NCBI GenBank assembly: GCA_029448655.1
Contig: JACCLO010000005.1
Coordinates: 1,984,001 to 2,048,000, forward strand
DNA length: 64,000 nucleotides
From: Wolfiporia cocos
Lineage: Eukaryota > Basidiomycota > Agaricomycetes > Polyporales > Phaeolaceae
Direction of reading: 5' to 3'
The notes below the pieces were generated by a model. It saw nothing but the letters and a program-made list of their open reading frames with translations, did not search any database and was not told where the DNA came from. The position numbers and the translations under genes were made by a program. Shown here one piece after another: positions 23,401 to 35,113 of the stretch; within the stretch, counting starts at the first letter, position 1, and every line of letters starts with the position of its first letter.

Positions 23401-25822
23401 CCATAGCGCCAGCGTGACTCTGCTCATCGACAGAAAGAACCACAGGAGAGGGCTGCGGGAAGGTGCGATAATTTAAGACGCCCGCGTCAGCTAATCTTCT
23501 GCAAGCATCGAAACATGCTGCTCGACGCGCTTGCCACTTCGATTTGCGTTGTGGACCAGTAACATCATGCACGGGACATCCTGCGGGGAACAGTACAGTG
23601 CAAGTGTAGAAGGCATCCCCGCCTTCGCCAGTCTTCTGGAAGTGGAAAAGCGGTCGCACCCAGTACGCGCTTTGTCCGGATTGCGAAGAAGCGGCGAGAC
23701 GATGGATGACTGTTACGGCGTCGGATTCCTGAATATAAGAGCTCGTAGTTGGATCCCTGATGCGGTTCACCTGTTCTCCTGCTGGATCGTCACTGCCCAA
23801 GCGATACAGGTCGAGTGATTCGTGCAGTGTTCGTGGAGGTATGGCGCCTTTGGGCCGTCGTATTGTCTCCAGGAACCATCGTCGCACATCACCGTCGAGG
23901 GTCCTCATCTCACCGACAATCCGGCAATGATCACTCCGGTTCCGCTCCATCATGTGGATCAACGATCCACCGGACTTCTGACACCTTGCATAGCTATATG
24001 CGTAGGATAGTTGACTCTCGAAGACGTCATAGCTGGACAAAGTGTGTCAGTGACTATGATAGGATGAAAAGGTGGTCTATTACCGGATTACCAGCGTGAA
24101 ATCAGGAAGCCTCATATCTTCAAGTGACTTCGGGATGACGAGAAGATCCCAGTCAGACTTGTCTGGAATCTAACATATCCATCGCGCATGACTAAGCTAA
24201 AACGCGCCCACATATGGCGATGACATACCTTCCCGTTCTCTGAGAGACTTATGAGCGCCGTTGAGCGCATAGAAGGTATTTGGCCTGCGGCTGAAATCTG
24301 CTCTAATAACTTAGCCATAAGTACTGCTACAGTTTTCGACCTGACTGTAAATATGGTTAATTCAGTGCATCGGAACGGTTTGCGACATGTCGCTCACCGA
24401 TGATGAGACCTCGAAAAGGATTCGCACGAGCTTTATGCGATTGTAATATCTCGACTACTTTGGCGAATTTGGGGGTCACGTTGAATGAATCGGCCCTCGA
24501 ATTACAGCAGGGTTGCGGATATGACCACTTTCGAGCTACTTCTCGAAGAGTATCGACCTTGATGGCTTCCATCTCTTCGGTGGATAGAGTACACGAATGA
24601 CTGTCGCCTAGGAGAAGCTCCCTCCAGAACAAATCTGATGCGCAACGACCGAGTTCAGCCTGGACTTCACGATTCAACTTGCACAGGCGCTCAGGGATGT
24701 GTTTGTCGACATTTACTTCACGGAGATGGTGGCATAACGAGGTGACATCAGTCGTAAGACGATGTGGGCCATATTCCACTAATGTCTCCTGAAGCCCTTC
24801 AGGAAGCTGCAACGACTCGGTGGGAGTCTGTGAGTCGACCACACGAAGAGCCTTTGCAGAGAGTTTCTTGCTATACTTCCGCATTAGCGGCAGATTTTGT
24901 GGGTGCTTGGGGTCGTCCAGAAAAGCAACGATTCGCGGCACCGAACCAATATTCTGCTCACGGTATAGAGCAGCTATTTCAGACAATTGCCCTTTCAACA
25001 ACTTGGCATCGCTAATCACGAGCGAGTCGATATGCTGATGTGCAGACCGGAGACATTCCAGCAACGCCTAGGAAGAAATCAGCTTCCAGACCCACTTGAT
25101 GATCAAGAAAGCCTACAGCATGAGCTATTACCACTAAGTCGCACTCTGAAGCGGGCCGCGGAGAATCTACACGATTCGCTGATTGCTTGAATGTCTCAAA
25201 TGTACGGACATCACATATGTCTCCCGACGAAACAAGTTCGTCAGCGATGGAGGTGACAGCGGTTTCATTTCTGAAGACGTGAGACATGACTGCGATGAGT
25301 ATCGCGGTAACTACTCACTCCACAACGAGGAAAGTCTGCTTGTGTTCTGTTGCAGTGCCGATTGACTGGCGCCTTGCGGACTCAACACTATGGATCAAAA
25401 CTGCCGTGAGTAGCCTGTTTTTGGCTTGAGCATCTATCAGAATGAGTAGTTCCGCTATTGCCCAAATAGAATCGCTACCTGAGACTTTGCCTGCAAACGC
25501 AATAGCTATAACGCAGAAAACGTATATGTCAGGACCGTTTCACGTGAAATTGCAGAAACTAGAGCGAACCACTTGCAACGCTCGTTTGTTCCAGGAACTC
25601 TTTCACGGACAACACAGGGATGTCCTCCAGAGTATCATCCTGCACGGAGCTCGATCGCTGCGGACGATCTGCTGACGGTGGCTCACCGTCTGTCCTTCGT
25701 CTTTTGGAGGGAGGAGGCTGCGGCAAGTCGTTGGACGGTTCGCCTGTTTCGTCAGCAGGGCGAATGCGAGCAGTCGGGCCACCGGCTGCGCTTGTCTCCT
25801 TCGATCGTTTCATATTTTCCAT
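20467..25822 (-). CDS. Dicer-like ribonuclease III with degenerate helicase
   Basis: This is a large RNA-silencing nuclease that cuts dsRNA into small RNAs. From the ATG at 25822 the order is: a disordered N-terminus with PPPSKRRRTDGE; a helicase-like region (25500-24060); a dimerisation/DUF283-like segment (YTCTVLFPAGCPVHDV, WQARRAACFDACRRL); a PAZ-position region; RNase IIIa, with DRLELFG joined by an intron to DGFLKYLSSLYCF and later TLADVVEAILGAAYFSGG; and RNase IIIb with ERLQFLGDAILDF and later MSDIIESTIGALYISD. A short dsRBD-like tail ends at 20467. Both RNase III domains keep their acidic catalytic residues. The helicase lacks a recognisable Walker A, DExH and motif VI (see findings). 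About 20 introns are implied, so the exact exon set is provisional. Confidence 0.88.
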
Positions 25823-26443
25823 TACCGAGTCGTTCCTGCTATGCCGTACGCATTCAGACAATGTGACTATGCCACAATAATACCGTTTGCTTGCCGATTA
25901 AGTTATTTGTCGCAGGACAAGCGGGATGCTACCAAAGGTTTAAGTGAAGGACATGCGGTAGTGGGCATCTAGAGCCCGACGTAAACGTTGGAACTTGGAA
26001 GATTAGCACTTCAGCGCGTGAAAGTCTAAAGAGACAGATCTCGATTGGCGCCCGAGCACAGGCACATGTGAGCGTCTCTCGTGACCATTTGCTGTGGGCC
26101 AGGTACCGCCATCGCACCGTGCTATTTGCATCGCTGTGGCGGAGCCACAATACTCACCGCCACCTCGCGAGTGGGTACGGTCACCCTCTTGCCAATGGAC
26201 GCATCTTAGTGCATACTGTCATGGTAAACAATGCTCACATCCTGCAGCGTCTTGTCCGCGACCTCGACGGCACAGATGCCGAACGCCCCGCGCGTCCAGT
26301 GAGAGAACGGCTTCAGCCCGAGCCATGTCTCCCGGCGGGGTTGCCCAATACCGGTCAGTGCACCTTACAATTCCACTTGATGTACACCAACACGTTCTCA
26401 AGCTGTGATACAGCGCGAAGCAGAGATTTTACTACCAAGGCTG
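25823..26443. other. Divergent promoter region
   Basis: This lies between the Dicer start (minus) and the plus-strand unknown gene. No gene is recognised. A 5' exon of the 26444 gene could lie here. Confidence 0.45.
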
Positions 26444-27762
26444 ATGATCAGACAATTGCGGCGCACGATCAGCCCCTCGCCACCATCGTCTCCTACCACA
26501 GACCCTCAGACAGGACAGGAAGGACAGGAAGGACAGAGGGAAACGGAGGAAAGCGTCCAAGGTGAAGATGCGGAAACCCGACCAACACCGACCAGGTCGA
26601 AAAGTTTAGCATCGGTCTTGTCTTCTATTTCTCTACCTTCCCCGAAGTTCACGCTCGGCCGTTCTATGCGGACGGATGACGGCACAAGGCCGTGGAAAGA
26701 ACCTGAGGTGCACTAAGCTTGCGTTCTCCATAACTGGCTTCTAACCAGGGACTGTTTCCGTGTCACAGCCGTATGAGGTCTTCCGTGCTGTCGAGAAGAA
26801 GGACATTGCCTATCTGATGGAGGTCCGCGATAGAGCATTCCACGTAGGTGCCACAGCAGCCTACCATTTGTGCATTGACCAACTTGCCCGCAGCTACTGC
26901 TCCGGAAGAACGGCGACGCCACGCCGCTCCTTCACTGTCTCCGGATAGGCAAGTCACACCAAGAAGTAGCAATCATCCTCGTGGGTGCGTTCTCGCGATA
27001 CGTCAACAACTTGCAAGACGACGAGTTCGCGCTGCCACGCACGAAGATGCTCCTCAAGGCGCTGCGCGTGAACCTGCGGCTCGCGATCGACTTTGGGCTG
27101 CAGACCTCGCAGAGCGACCTCATCGCGTCCTTCCTCCAGACACTCATCATGAGTGAGGGAGACAAGTGGGTGTGGGCCCAGGTGGGGAACGTTGCCGCGG
27201 CGCTGCGGGCGGGCACCGACGGGAAACCCGTGCAGACTGCAAATGACGCGGTTAGGGGCTTTGCAACCAAAGAGCTCGGCAAAGCCAAGCTCATCGCTGC
27301 ATTTGAGGATTAGTAAGCCGTGTTGTTTCCTTTACTCGCGGATTGCTGACAGGATTCGCGGTGGAAAGCGTTGCGAATGCCACAGCCGACTTGCTGATGA
27401 TGGGTGCGTGGTCGTGCGCCCTGGAGCTCATCGAGAGCGAGCCTATACCGGTACGCACAGCAAACGTGACGCCAAGAGACTGCTGTAACTTTCCTCCTAC
27501 AGACCTGGTATTTCGCGCGAGACGATCGTGTATACAAGGCGTTTGTCGAGCGTCTTGACAAACACAAGGGTGAGATCGAGCGGCGGCTGGGCCGGCGGCT
27601 TCGTTGGCAATTTAGAGTGCTGCGAGCAGTCATGGAAGGCAGGAGTACCACACTGAACGTTAGTCGCCCGGCATTTCATGCAACCTTTGCTGACAGCAAT
27701 ACGACGTGCAGAGTAAAGTACAAGTGCTTGCCGAAGAGTTTGACCAAGGCGAGGGCGTGTAG
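26444..27762 (+). CDS. Conserved-looking helical protein of unknown function
   Basis: I do not recognise a named family. From the ATG at 26444, exon 1 is a disordered, Ser/Pro/Gln-rich segment of about 85 residues with a GQEGQEGQ run. Introns near 26705-26748, 26843-26894, 27315-27370, 27450-27502 and 27660-27708 join helical blocks: SQPYEVFRAVEKKDIAYLM, LLLRKNGDATPLLHCLRIG, ILVGAFSRYVNNLQDDEF, LRVNLRLAIDFGLQTSQSDL, and a basic C-terminus ending AEEFDQGEGV. The block RAVEKKDIAYLM...NGDATPLLHCLRIG has the look of an ankyrin-type repeat, but one motif does not prove it. There is no membrane span. Confidence 0.65.
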
Positions 27763-28244
27763 GCTTGCGCATCATTCATGAAATGTGGACAACATACCCG
27801 TTCCCTCTCAAGTATCTTGGCATCTGTACTAACAGGACCTCTCGCGTAATAGATCTTATTCCGCCTCTCCTGACCAATTTGCCAACAAATCAACGTTTCC
27901 TATGCCCGGGATCGTGACATACAGGCACGATTCGTTGCTTCAGGCCTCGCTTTGCTCATACAAGGTGCTATCCGGGTCTAAGCTCACAACCCGCTTGATG
28001 GCGTATCATTGAGCACATATTAAACATGGTCGGGAGATTGGGACAACCTTTCTTTCGTGCAACTATTGTTGTGCCGGCCGCTGCTCGTATAAGGTGCCGT
28101 CCAAGGTCAAAGTTCGCGTCCTGCGAAGCGGCGTATCATCGAGCATACATACCTAATGTGCAGAGCATACATCCGGCGTGATTGAATAGCGTTTAGGATA
28201 CTGTGATATATATTGCGAATACACTACCGTCCGTTTTCGAGCAA
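27763..28244. repeat. Intergenic with a diverged direct repeat
   Basis: No gene is recognised. Two related stretches, 27952-28017 and 28082-28145, share blocks such as GGCGTATCAT and AAGGTGC in the same order, about 130 bp apart. They differ by many substitutions, largely C/T and A/G, plus a small indel. Confidence 0.5.
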
Positions 28245-29053
28245 TCAAAGAATAATCTTCATTTTGGTGTACCAGACCCATCCGCCGATGAGGACGAAGC
28301 TGAGCGCAACGGGTGCAAGGTCCAATTGGAGGACCGCGTAGACACTGATAGTGGCTAATGGCGGGCACTGCTCGTGTGCTGTCTGGTTATCTTGATCGCT
28401 AACCGCAGGAGGAAACTTACCTGTTTCATGACGACTCGCCATGAAGCTCGGTTGATGAGCCAGATTAGTCTTGGGGCTGCTGTCAAGCATAGGAGGAAGA
28501 AAATAAATTGCATCGTTCTTTGACGCTTATAGCGATTCGCTGTAGCATTGTGAGCAATCAACGGCGACGTATCAATGTAATGCGACTTGCAGTAGAATAT
28601 GAAGAGGGAGAGAACTATGTGTATATCAGTATTGCCATCAACGGGCACGTTCTTCAGAGAACGGGCCACCTACTCGGTACTCCAGATATCATCCTGTCTC
28701 CCAATGCTTCGTATGTAGGCCTCTTGCCGTACTGCCAATGAACCAAACTACAAATATCGTTTACTTTGTCAAACCGTGCGTTCGAGAGAACCGAGCACGC
28801 ACATCTCCATCAAGAGAAGGAGGAACGACATTGGTATGATGAAGAGTGTCGCATCAAATATCTCCTCAGCCAAGGTGACCTCATTCTCTCCTTCGTCCTC
28901 GTCTTGAGAACGCGAAGGCTGAGGCATCTTCTTGAGAATCCCAGACTCGTTCACAATCCGCCATTGTTCCTCCTCGGACAATTCAAGGTTTCCGGATGCT
29001 TCGGATTTAGGAGCTTTTGGCTCCTTGGGCTGGCCTTTGCGGTTTCTAGCCAT
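28245..29053 (-). CDS. DUF7719-like fungal membrane protein
   Basis: The ATG at 29053 opens a basic N-terminus (MARNRKGQPKEPK) and an acidic segment containing EEEQWRIVNESGILKK. Four hydrophobic segments follow across introns: DATLFIIPMSFLLLLMEI, GVPILSIFIFY, QFIFFLLCLTAAPRLIWLI and LAPVALSFVLIGGWVWYT. Between them are NRASWRVVMKQCPPLATI and a short HWQYGKRPTYEALG loop. This layout fits the uncharacterised fungal multi-pass family known as DUF7719. Function is unknown, probably in an endomembrane. It is divergent from the FAF1-like gene, with 333 bp between the starts that shows no recognisable motif. Confidence 0.75.
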
Positions 29054-29386
29054 TTGCAGAGACGACTTCTGAGCACGGTGAAATGCAGCCAGTAGCGTGT
29101 CGGAGTAGGCTCATAAATCAGCCTCTCGAGGAAGGAAGACAGTCGTTCCTTCCTTAGAGTGTCGGAGAGCCTCGCGGTGTGCGTCTGTCATGCTGCCGTG
29201 TCAATCGGGAACAAATCTCGATCGGTTGACGCGCATAAGCGAGAAATCTGGGCGCTTACTCGCGCATCTGCGCGCATTGGCAACAGCACCTCATATATAC
29301 ATCTGCTAAGGTCCTATTCGAGCCCAGACTGTAGTTCTGTGGCGAATCCATTAACAAAGCCTGTATTTGCGCTTTCAGTAGCCATA

Positions 29387-30521
29387 ATGTCCAACACAGA
29401 CCAGCAGCAGCTACTTCGAATTCTGGAAGCGCATGGGCAGCAGTTCCTGGAATCTTTCTCGTCCTCCATTGTAGCTGGAAAGAGGAAGGATGCCAATCAT
29501 GCGACACCATCTTCCTCAAGCAAAAGGCGCAGAGCTGAAGAGGAGAGTACGGGATCAGAGTCAGAATGGTCGGGTATTGTCAGTCACGATGACAGCGACG
29601 GTGAGGCGGAGGAGGCTGAGGTTCAGGAGAGCCCTTCTGACGGTGTGTTTCATACCTCATTGCCACGTATATCTTGGTAGCTTACTAGACTAGATGAGCC
29701 ACGGCCTGGCCCATCCAAACAGCCGCAAGTTGTGGTGTTCTCTGACCAGCCTTCGACCTCAGCTTCTGCTTCAAAAATGAGCAAAGCTCAAATGAAAGCA
29801 TTCATGGTTGGTGGAAACATCGGTCTTAATACGCATATTCTCTCACACCAGGATATCAGTCCTCCAAGGTTTCCAAGCTCACAGAGAACGTCGAAGCCGA
29901 ATCGAGTGATGACAAGAGTGACGACGAAGAGGACGAATTGTGAGCAGTTTGTAACTCTGCATATGGCCGCGATGTGCCTAATATTGATAACATAGAACCA
30001 ACATGCAGAATGACAAGCTTCTCCATCACCTCGTCCACACACGCCTTTTGTCGGGCTCTTTGAATCCAGAGTTGGACCTAACCCCGGCACAACGAAGGAA
30101 GGCGCTGGCAGGCCGTGTGCTCGAAGCTGCGGGTAAGGCGAAGCTCGGCGAGGGAGAGCGAGCTGTTCGCATTGCGGAGCGCAATAAGGCAGCAAAGCGC
30201 ATGCGGGAAGGTCTGATTGCCAAGCAAAAGCAGCGGGACGCAGAGAAGCTGGAGGAGGTATAGTATCGTAGTTCGAAAGTACCCTTCGATTCTGATCGCG
30301 TTTTTCAGGCGAAGCTGCTTGGCAACTACCATCCATCGCTGAAGAAGCTGTATGAGTCTTCACAACCGACCTCGGGGAAGAGGAAGAGAGAGAAGGGCCT
30401 CGGTATGGGTGTGGGATCATTCAAGGGAGGAGTTCTCAAGCTCAGCAGAGAGGAGATCAATTCAGTGGAAGGCAAGAGTGGCAGAGGAAGGGGTGGCAAG
30501 AAAAGGGGTGGAAAGCGTTGA
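29387..30521 (+). CDS. FAF1: FAF1/FSAF1-type 40S ribosome biogenesis factor
   Basis: This is a nucleolar factor needed for pre-rRNA processing to 18S and 40S assembly (yeast Faf1, human FSAF1). From the ATG at 29387 there is an acidic Ser-rich region with KRRRAEEE, then segments joined by short introns (KMSKAQMKAFM, NMQNDKLLHHLVHTRLLSG). A basic helical domain follows (GRVLEAAGKAKLGEGERA, GLIAKQKQRDAEKLEEAK), then HPSLKKLYE, and a C-terminus GLGMGVGSFKGGVLKLSRE followed by a Gly/Lys/Arg tail. The C-terminal block matches the yeast Faf1 ending in order (a GL..SVG.. stretch, an L.SK/SRE stretch, a GGK-rich tail). Confidence 0.75.
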
Positions 30522-30661
30522 TGTGCTCATTCATACATTACAGTACATAGCTCTACAAGTGATTCTTTGGGAGCATTGCCCGATCATGCAAAATTCCTTG
30601 GGAATCAACTGGGGATACGGAAGTTTACCGGCGTCAAGTCGTCCAGCGACCCAATACGAGC

Positions 30662-32887
30662 TCATCTGGTCGTATAGTAGCGACGTTCCGAGGGGGATCC
30701 TCCTGATCTTGAACTTCCGCTATACACAAACGATCATTCAGCCCAGGGTATCAGATCAGTACAACAATCAGCTCACCTCGATCCTGGTGAACGATAGTCA
30801 CTCAGATCGATAAACGTCGGGGAGCCGTACCTTTCGTACGGAACGCGTGGATCGGAGGAGCGATCGTCGTAATAGTAGCGGCCACCTCGAGACGGAGGTG
30901 GGCGTGTATCGGTACGTATCACTTCCGCACCCCTACAATATACACGCATCAATATGTATGCACAAGTTATGAAGCTCCAACTTACCCCAAGACAGACGAG
31001 CTCTCGCTTGGATCAACAAAGACTATCCTGGGCGAAAGGTCATCTACCCCACCCCTTTTCGCACATGCAGAAAATCTTGGTTTGGGGAAGCATGATAATA
31101 AAGTTACACGACACGCACCCTCGATGTCTGCCGTCGTCGTAGTCGTTGAATACACGGAACGGAGATGAGACTCGGCTGCTTCCCGCGTGACGTGAAGAAT
31201 GACTTGTCCAGCCTGAACGATGGCTCCCCATTGAGTAGTTATCGTAGGGGCGAGTTCGGCTCGATGGCGGACGGTCGTCGCCAAATCCTGCTCTACGTGA
31301 TTTGTAAATTATCGCTCGCGTCACTCTTGAAACATTTTGAGAAACGACACAAACCGACATATCTCACGCCCGAATTCATCCTCCACGATTACGGGTCGCA
31401 TGGGCTGTGGTATGTAATTCCCGCTGAAATCGCCTAGACTGAAATGTATCGAGGTTAAGTTATGATCACTATTGCGATCGAGGAATATCTACCGTGTTAA
31501 TTCGTTCCCATACTCATCTTCGAAAACCACCGGTGCGCCACCAGGGACGATGTAATACGTGTCCTTTTCACCAGGCCCGCCTCGCTGTCTAACGACGACC
31601 ACAGGTGGATATTCACCCTCTACCGAGCTCTTGTTCCACTGGAGGTCCGGGTGCCCAGTCTGATATCTCATTATTTATCATCAGCGATGACATAATGCCC
31701 AGATGGACTTACCACCGTATACCGTCGGTGTTCCACATGTGAACCACGCTGCCTTTCAATGACCGGCGTACGTTCCCGCCTCACGTATGGTGCGCGTTCG
31801 CGTTCGAAGTATGGTTCCGAGCCGGGGCTGTGGACGCGTTCCACATATGGCGCATGCTCACGTTCGACATATGCCCCGGGTGAATACATGCGCTCTACAT
31901 ATGGAGCACGCTCACGCTGCACGTATGCTCCTGGCGTGTGTACGCGTTCTACATACGGCGCGGGGCCGCGCTCGTACGGAGCACGTTCACGTTCCATATA
32001 CGGAGTGCGCTCACGTTCCACGTATGGAGTGCGCTCGCGGTCAACGTACGGAGTGTGCTCGCGCTCGATGTACGGCGCGCGCCGGGGTTCCACAAATGGA
32101 GCGGGCACACGTTCCACATACGATGCGCTCCCCCGCTCCGTCACAGGAGTGAGCACCCGCTCCACGTACGGCGCGCGGTCGCGTCGCGGTCTGGAACGCC
32201 TCATCTCGGGTTCGATGCCCTCAAGTGGCGGACTGTCGATGAACCCCAGCTCCTGCCGCATCTCCTCCATCGAGTCCAATTGCAGGGAGCCTGGCATAGG
32301 CACTGGTCCCGGGACGTCTCTCACAGGCGTGACTGGTTCTAATGTGGCCGGTGAGAAAGTGCCATCATCGGAAAATGCCTCCTGCAGGCGGCCCAGGGAA
32401 CTTTCCCGCTGCATCGCGGGCGCGGGCGTGTGCGGCCTGGAGTGGATGTTTACGTAGGAGCCTGCGTCGTGTGTCCTCACAAACGCAGGCATCGGGGGTA
32501 CAGGCGGGACGGAGGGGTGGCGCTCCATTCCGGGACGGTATGATGCAGTTCTCTGAATTCCCTGTGGTACATACTGTCAGAGTAGACGGCTCGGATTGAA
32601 ATAACAGGCACTCACGGGTATAAATGGCGCGTCCCTCTCGCCATAATATCCCTGCACACAGGATCTCAGCATCGGGTCCGGCACAGGGAAGATCATGACT
32701 GACTTACCTTGCTGTTAGATTTCGATCTCTTCGGAAGCATCCTGCGCCAGGCAGATGTGGCTCGCGGCTCCTGCGCGTAATCAGGCTCATAAGCATAGCC
32801 ATACTGACCAGAGTTAGGCTCGTAAGCGTCATTATACGAATATTCGTCCCTTGAGGAACGGCTGAGGCTGGGGAAGAGCCGCTGCAT
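30662..32887 (-). CDS. Disordered low-complexity repeat protein
   Basis: No known function. The ATG at 32887 gives MQRLFPSLSRSSRDEYSY and Tyr-rich blocks, then the large exon 32528-31671 region with prolines and about a dozen degenerate copies of an RERxPYVER unit, then a segment TGHPDLQWNKSSVEGEYPPVVVV. Two related motifs, VVFEDEYGNELTR and PVIVEDEFGRE, lie in separate exons. The C-terminal exons are Arg/Tyr/Ser-rich (RPYDNYSMGSHRSG, GGRYYYDDRSSDPR), ending SERRYYTTR at 30662-30664. About eight introns are implied. It has no signal peptide or membrane span. The composition suggests a scaffold or condensate-type protein, but that is inference. Confidence 0.65.
31768..32190 (-). repeat. In-frame tandem repeat coding RERxPYVER units
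   Basis: A block of imperfect repeats of about 27-33 bp with the core CGTTCCACATATGG or CGTTCTACATACGG on the plus strand. It translates on the minus strand to repeated RER-A/T-PYVER units. It lies within the repeat-protein gene. Confidence 0.8.
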
Positions 32888-33556
32888 CGCGATATGCACT
32901 GGGGAAGCGAGTGGTGAGTGATATGTGAAGCGAGACGATCAGCAAGCGGTTTAGCGAGTCGACATGGGCACTCGCGTCGAGTTACAGATGGGTGAGGTTG
33001 ATGATTGTCTGCGAAGAGCTATATCGGGCGTGGGTACATGCCTGCACGAACGCGTCTATTACGAGCGAACAGCGTGTTGGGCATGCGGAAGCCGTGTTGC
33101 AGCGCGGTCGACATCAATGTCAGATCTAACAATTTAATCGCTGGGACGATGCGACTCATATCAGTATGGCTGATACGGCCTTTCACATGATCGAGAGAGG
33201 TGGAGTGACTGTGCATGAACTAGGTATGGCCGAGCAGGAATTGGATCCAATTGGACTGCGCGTTCATTCGACCTGCCTCCTTTCAGTCTTCGAATCGCCA
33301 TTCTACGATAATACAAAGGCCTTGTAAACACACCCGGTCACTCTTCCTTCATGATTTTCACGTCAGACCCCGCGGCTCTCTTCTTTCTCACTCGGTCCGG
33401 CTGTGAAGTATTCCGATTGCATGTCATCGTCTCCCGTTGGAATACGCATGCATTTCATAAATCAAAAACTCAGCTAACCGTCTCCGGTCATCCGTATGGT
33501 ACACTGGTTGCGGCTTCAGTGGAACGCGGAGACACAATTGCCGCCCTCAGTCGACG
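32888..33556. other. Intergenic
   Basis: Promoter of the repeat-protein gene and 3' flank of the ZNRD2-like gene. Short open frames are present on both strands, but none has splice continuity or a recognised domain. Confidence 0.5.
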
Positions 33557-34796
33557 TCAAGAGCTCATAGCTTGGCTTTCACTCCACTGCAGCTGTTTGA
33601 CCTGTGAGAGCGCCTGCGTGACTTTGCTGATGGTGTCTGCCGTCTGAGCAATCGAGGATGGCTCTACGACAGGAGCATTTGTAAGTTGATGAAGACGGCC
33701 TGAGAGCGCGTGAAGGGTGGCTTCGAGCGACTTGGCAGACGCTTCTAGAGCGGAAGTAGTCGAGCTTGGAGTGAAAGAATTTGTGGCAGGCTATACCATG
33801 CGCATGAGGCAATTAGATGATTCTTCCACGTGCATATAACAACGTACTGCTACTTGAAACGCCGACGGCATCACAGTTTCTGCTGAGGATTGTGGTACCT
33901 TCAATAACAAATGGTCAGTGCCCGTGGATACATATTAAATTGCGCTAAGGACACGTACAAGAGGTTCAAATACGTCATTGGCTCTACCTTTGCCTTGCCT
34001 TGGAATAACCGTCGTTGAAGCAGATGTAGATGGCACAGGTTCGGGCATACTTTGACCAGCACTACGCCTAAGTGGATTGGCTGCATCCACAGGTACCAGG
34101 CGGCTTCCTGATGGACCTTGCTCGTCAACGTATACGGTACCACAAATTACACATTCCTGTGAGCATATCATTGCTGCAATCAGACGCAAGCTCTCTACGC
34201 CGACGCTATGATGGCACACGGACTTTGTGTAGATCCTTCTCCGCTCCGGTCCTGGGAGGGCGAACAAGCGGAACACCATAGCAGGTGGAGTTGGGACACT
34301 CGTCTGCAAGCATCGCCCATCCCTTCAGGAGGCGTCTCCCGAGCTCTGCAGACGCGGTGTCCGACTGCTGCCGCCGCCGCAGGAGCTCCTCCGCATCAAA
34401 CGGGGGCGCAAATGTAGGTGAGCTAAGCATACTGGATACCTCCGTAGGCGGCGTCGATGATCGAGAGAAACGGCCACTGGATATGCTACTCGGCGATGAC
34501 TGCTCGTTGAGCTGAAATTGTAAGTCCTGTCTCGCACGATTCGCGAGAGACGGGCTACTCGGAGCGGGGGGTCCCGCGTCACAATTTGCACAAAAGTATG
34601 ATGTTGGAGGAGACGGAGAGCGCATGAGCGGCACTTTTGAGCACTTTGCGCAAACTTGGTCCGTCAAGACCTGGATATTGTGGGTAGAAATCCTGTGTAA
34701 ATGCGTCGACCAGCAGATCAAACGCGCAGCAATACATACCCATCCTTTGAGCATGTACTCCCCAAGTTTTCCAGAGACATCAATTACAGTACTCAT
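33557..34796 (-). CDS. Protein with two ZNRD2/SSSCA1-type zinc ribbons
   Basis: The ATG at 34796 gives MSTVIDVSGKLGEYMLKGW, the start of a ZNRD2 (autoantigen p27, UPF0148) domain. The next exon supplies DQVCAKCSKVPL and YFCANC, the CxxC...CxxC zinc ribbon. After a Ser/Pro-rich linker comes a second copy: ELGRRLLKGWAMLADECPNSTC, then ECVICGTVYVDE. The C-terminus, from an exon starting near 33795, is a helical segment (LEASAKSLEATLHALSGRL and a Gln-rich end). Human ZNRD2 has one such domain; two are seen here. The role is unknown (ZNRD2 associates with tankyrase and telomere or mitosis proteins), so the function is not assigned. Confidence 0.78.
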
Positions 34797-35113
34797 CGCT
34801 GAGATATGCAGAATACTGAGTAGACACTTGCACGATCGGAGGAGTCCCTAGCATGGCGCCCCGCGGAGCGGAGAAACAAGAAGCGCGCGTCATGCTAGGC
34901 ACGTGTTTGTGACCACGTCGCCCGATCGTAGCGATCACCCGCCACAATCATTTCTGCCACTGCGACTCGTGTCGGCGGCAGCACTCACACTGACTTCTGC
35001 TTCAGAGACTGGTCTCTGATAACGTGTATTGAACCCCGTAAATAACCTGCCTGCTACGCCTACGCTTACATGGACAGGAGAGGTACAACTCACTGTTGTA
35101 TTTCCCCGGGACT
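34797..35113. promoter_or_regulatory. Divergent ZNRD2-like / EDEM promoter
   Basis: The 317-bp gap contains a CACGTG palindrome at 34900-34905 and a CCACGTC at 34913-34919, about 200 bp upstream of the ERAD gene. Both resemble bZIP unfolded-protein-response elements. This is a motif match only. Confidence 0.35.

Noticed and set aside
33019..33216. A 65-codon minus-strand frame in the 32888-33556 gap.
   Set aside because: No homology signal, splice continuity or promoter; it could be chance.
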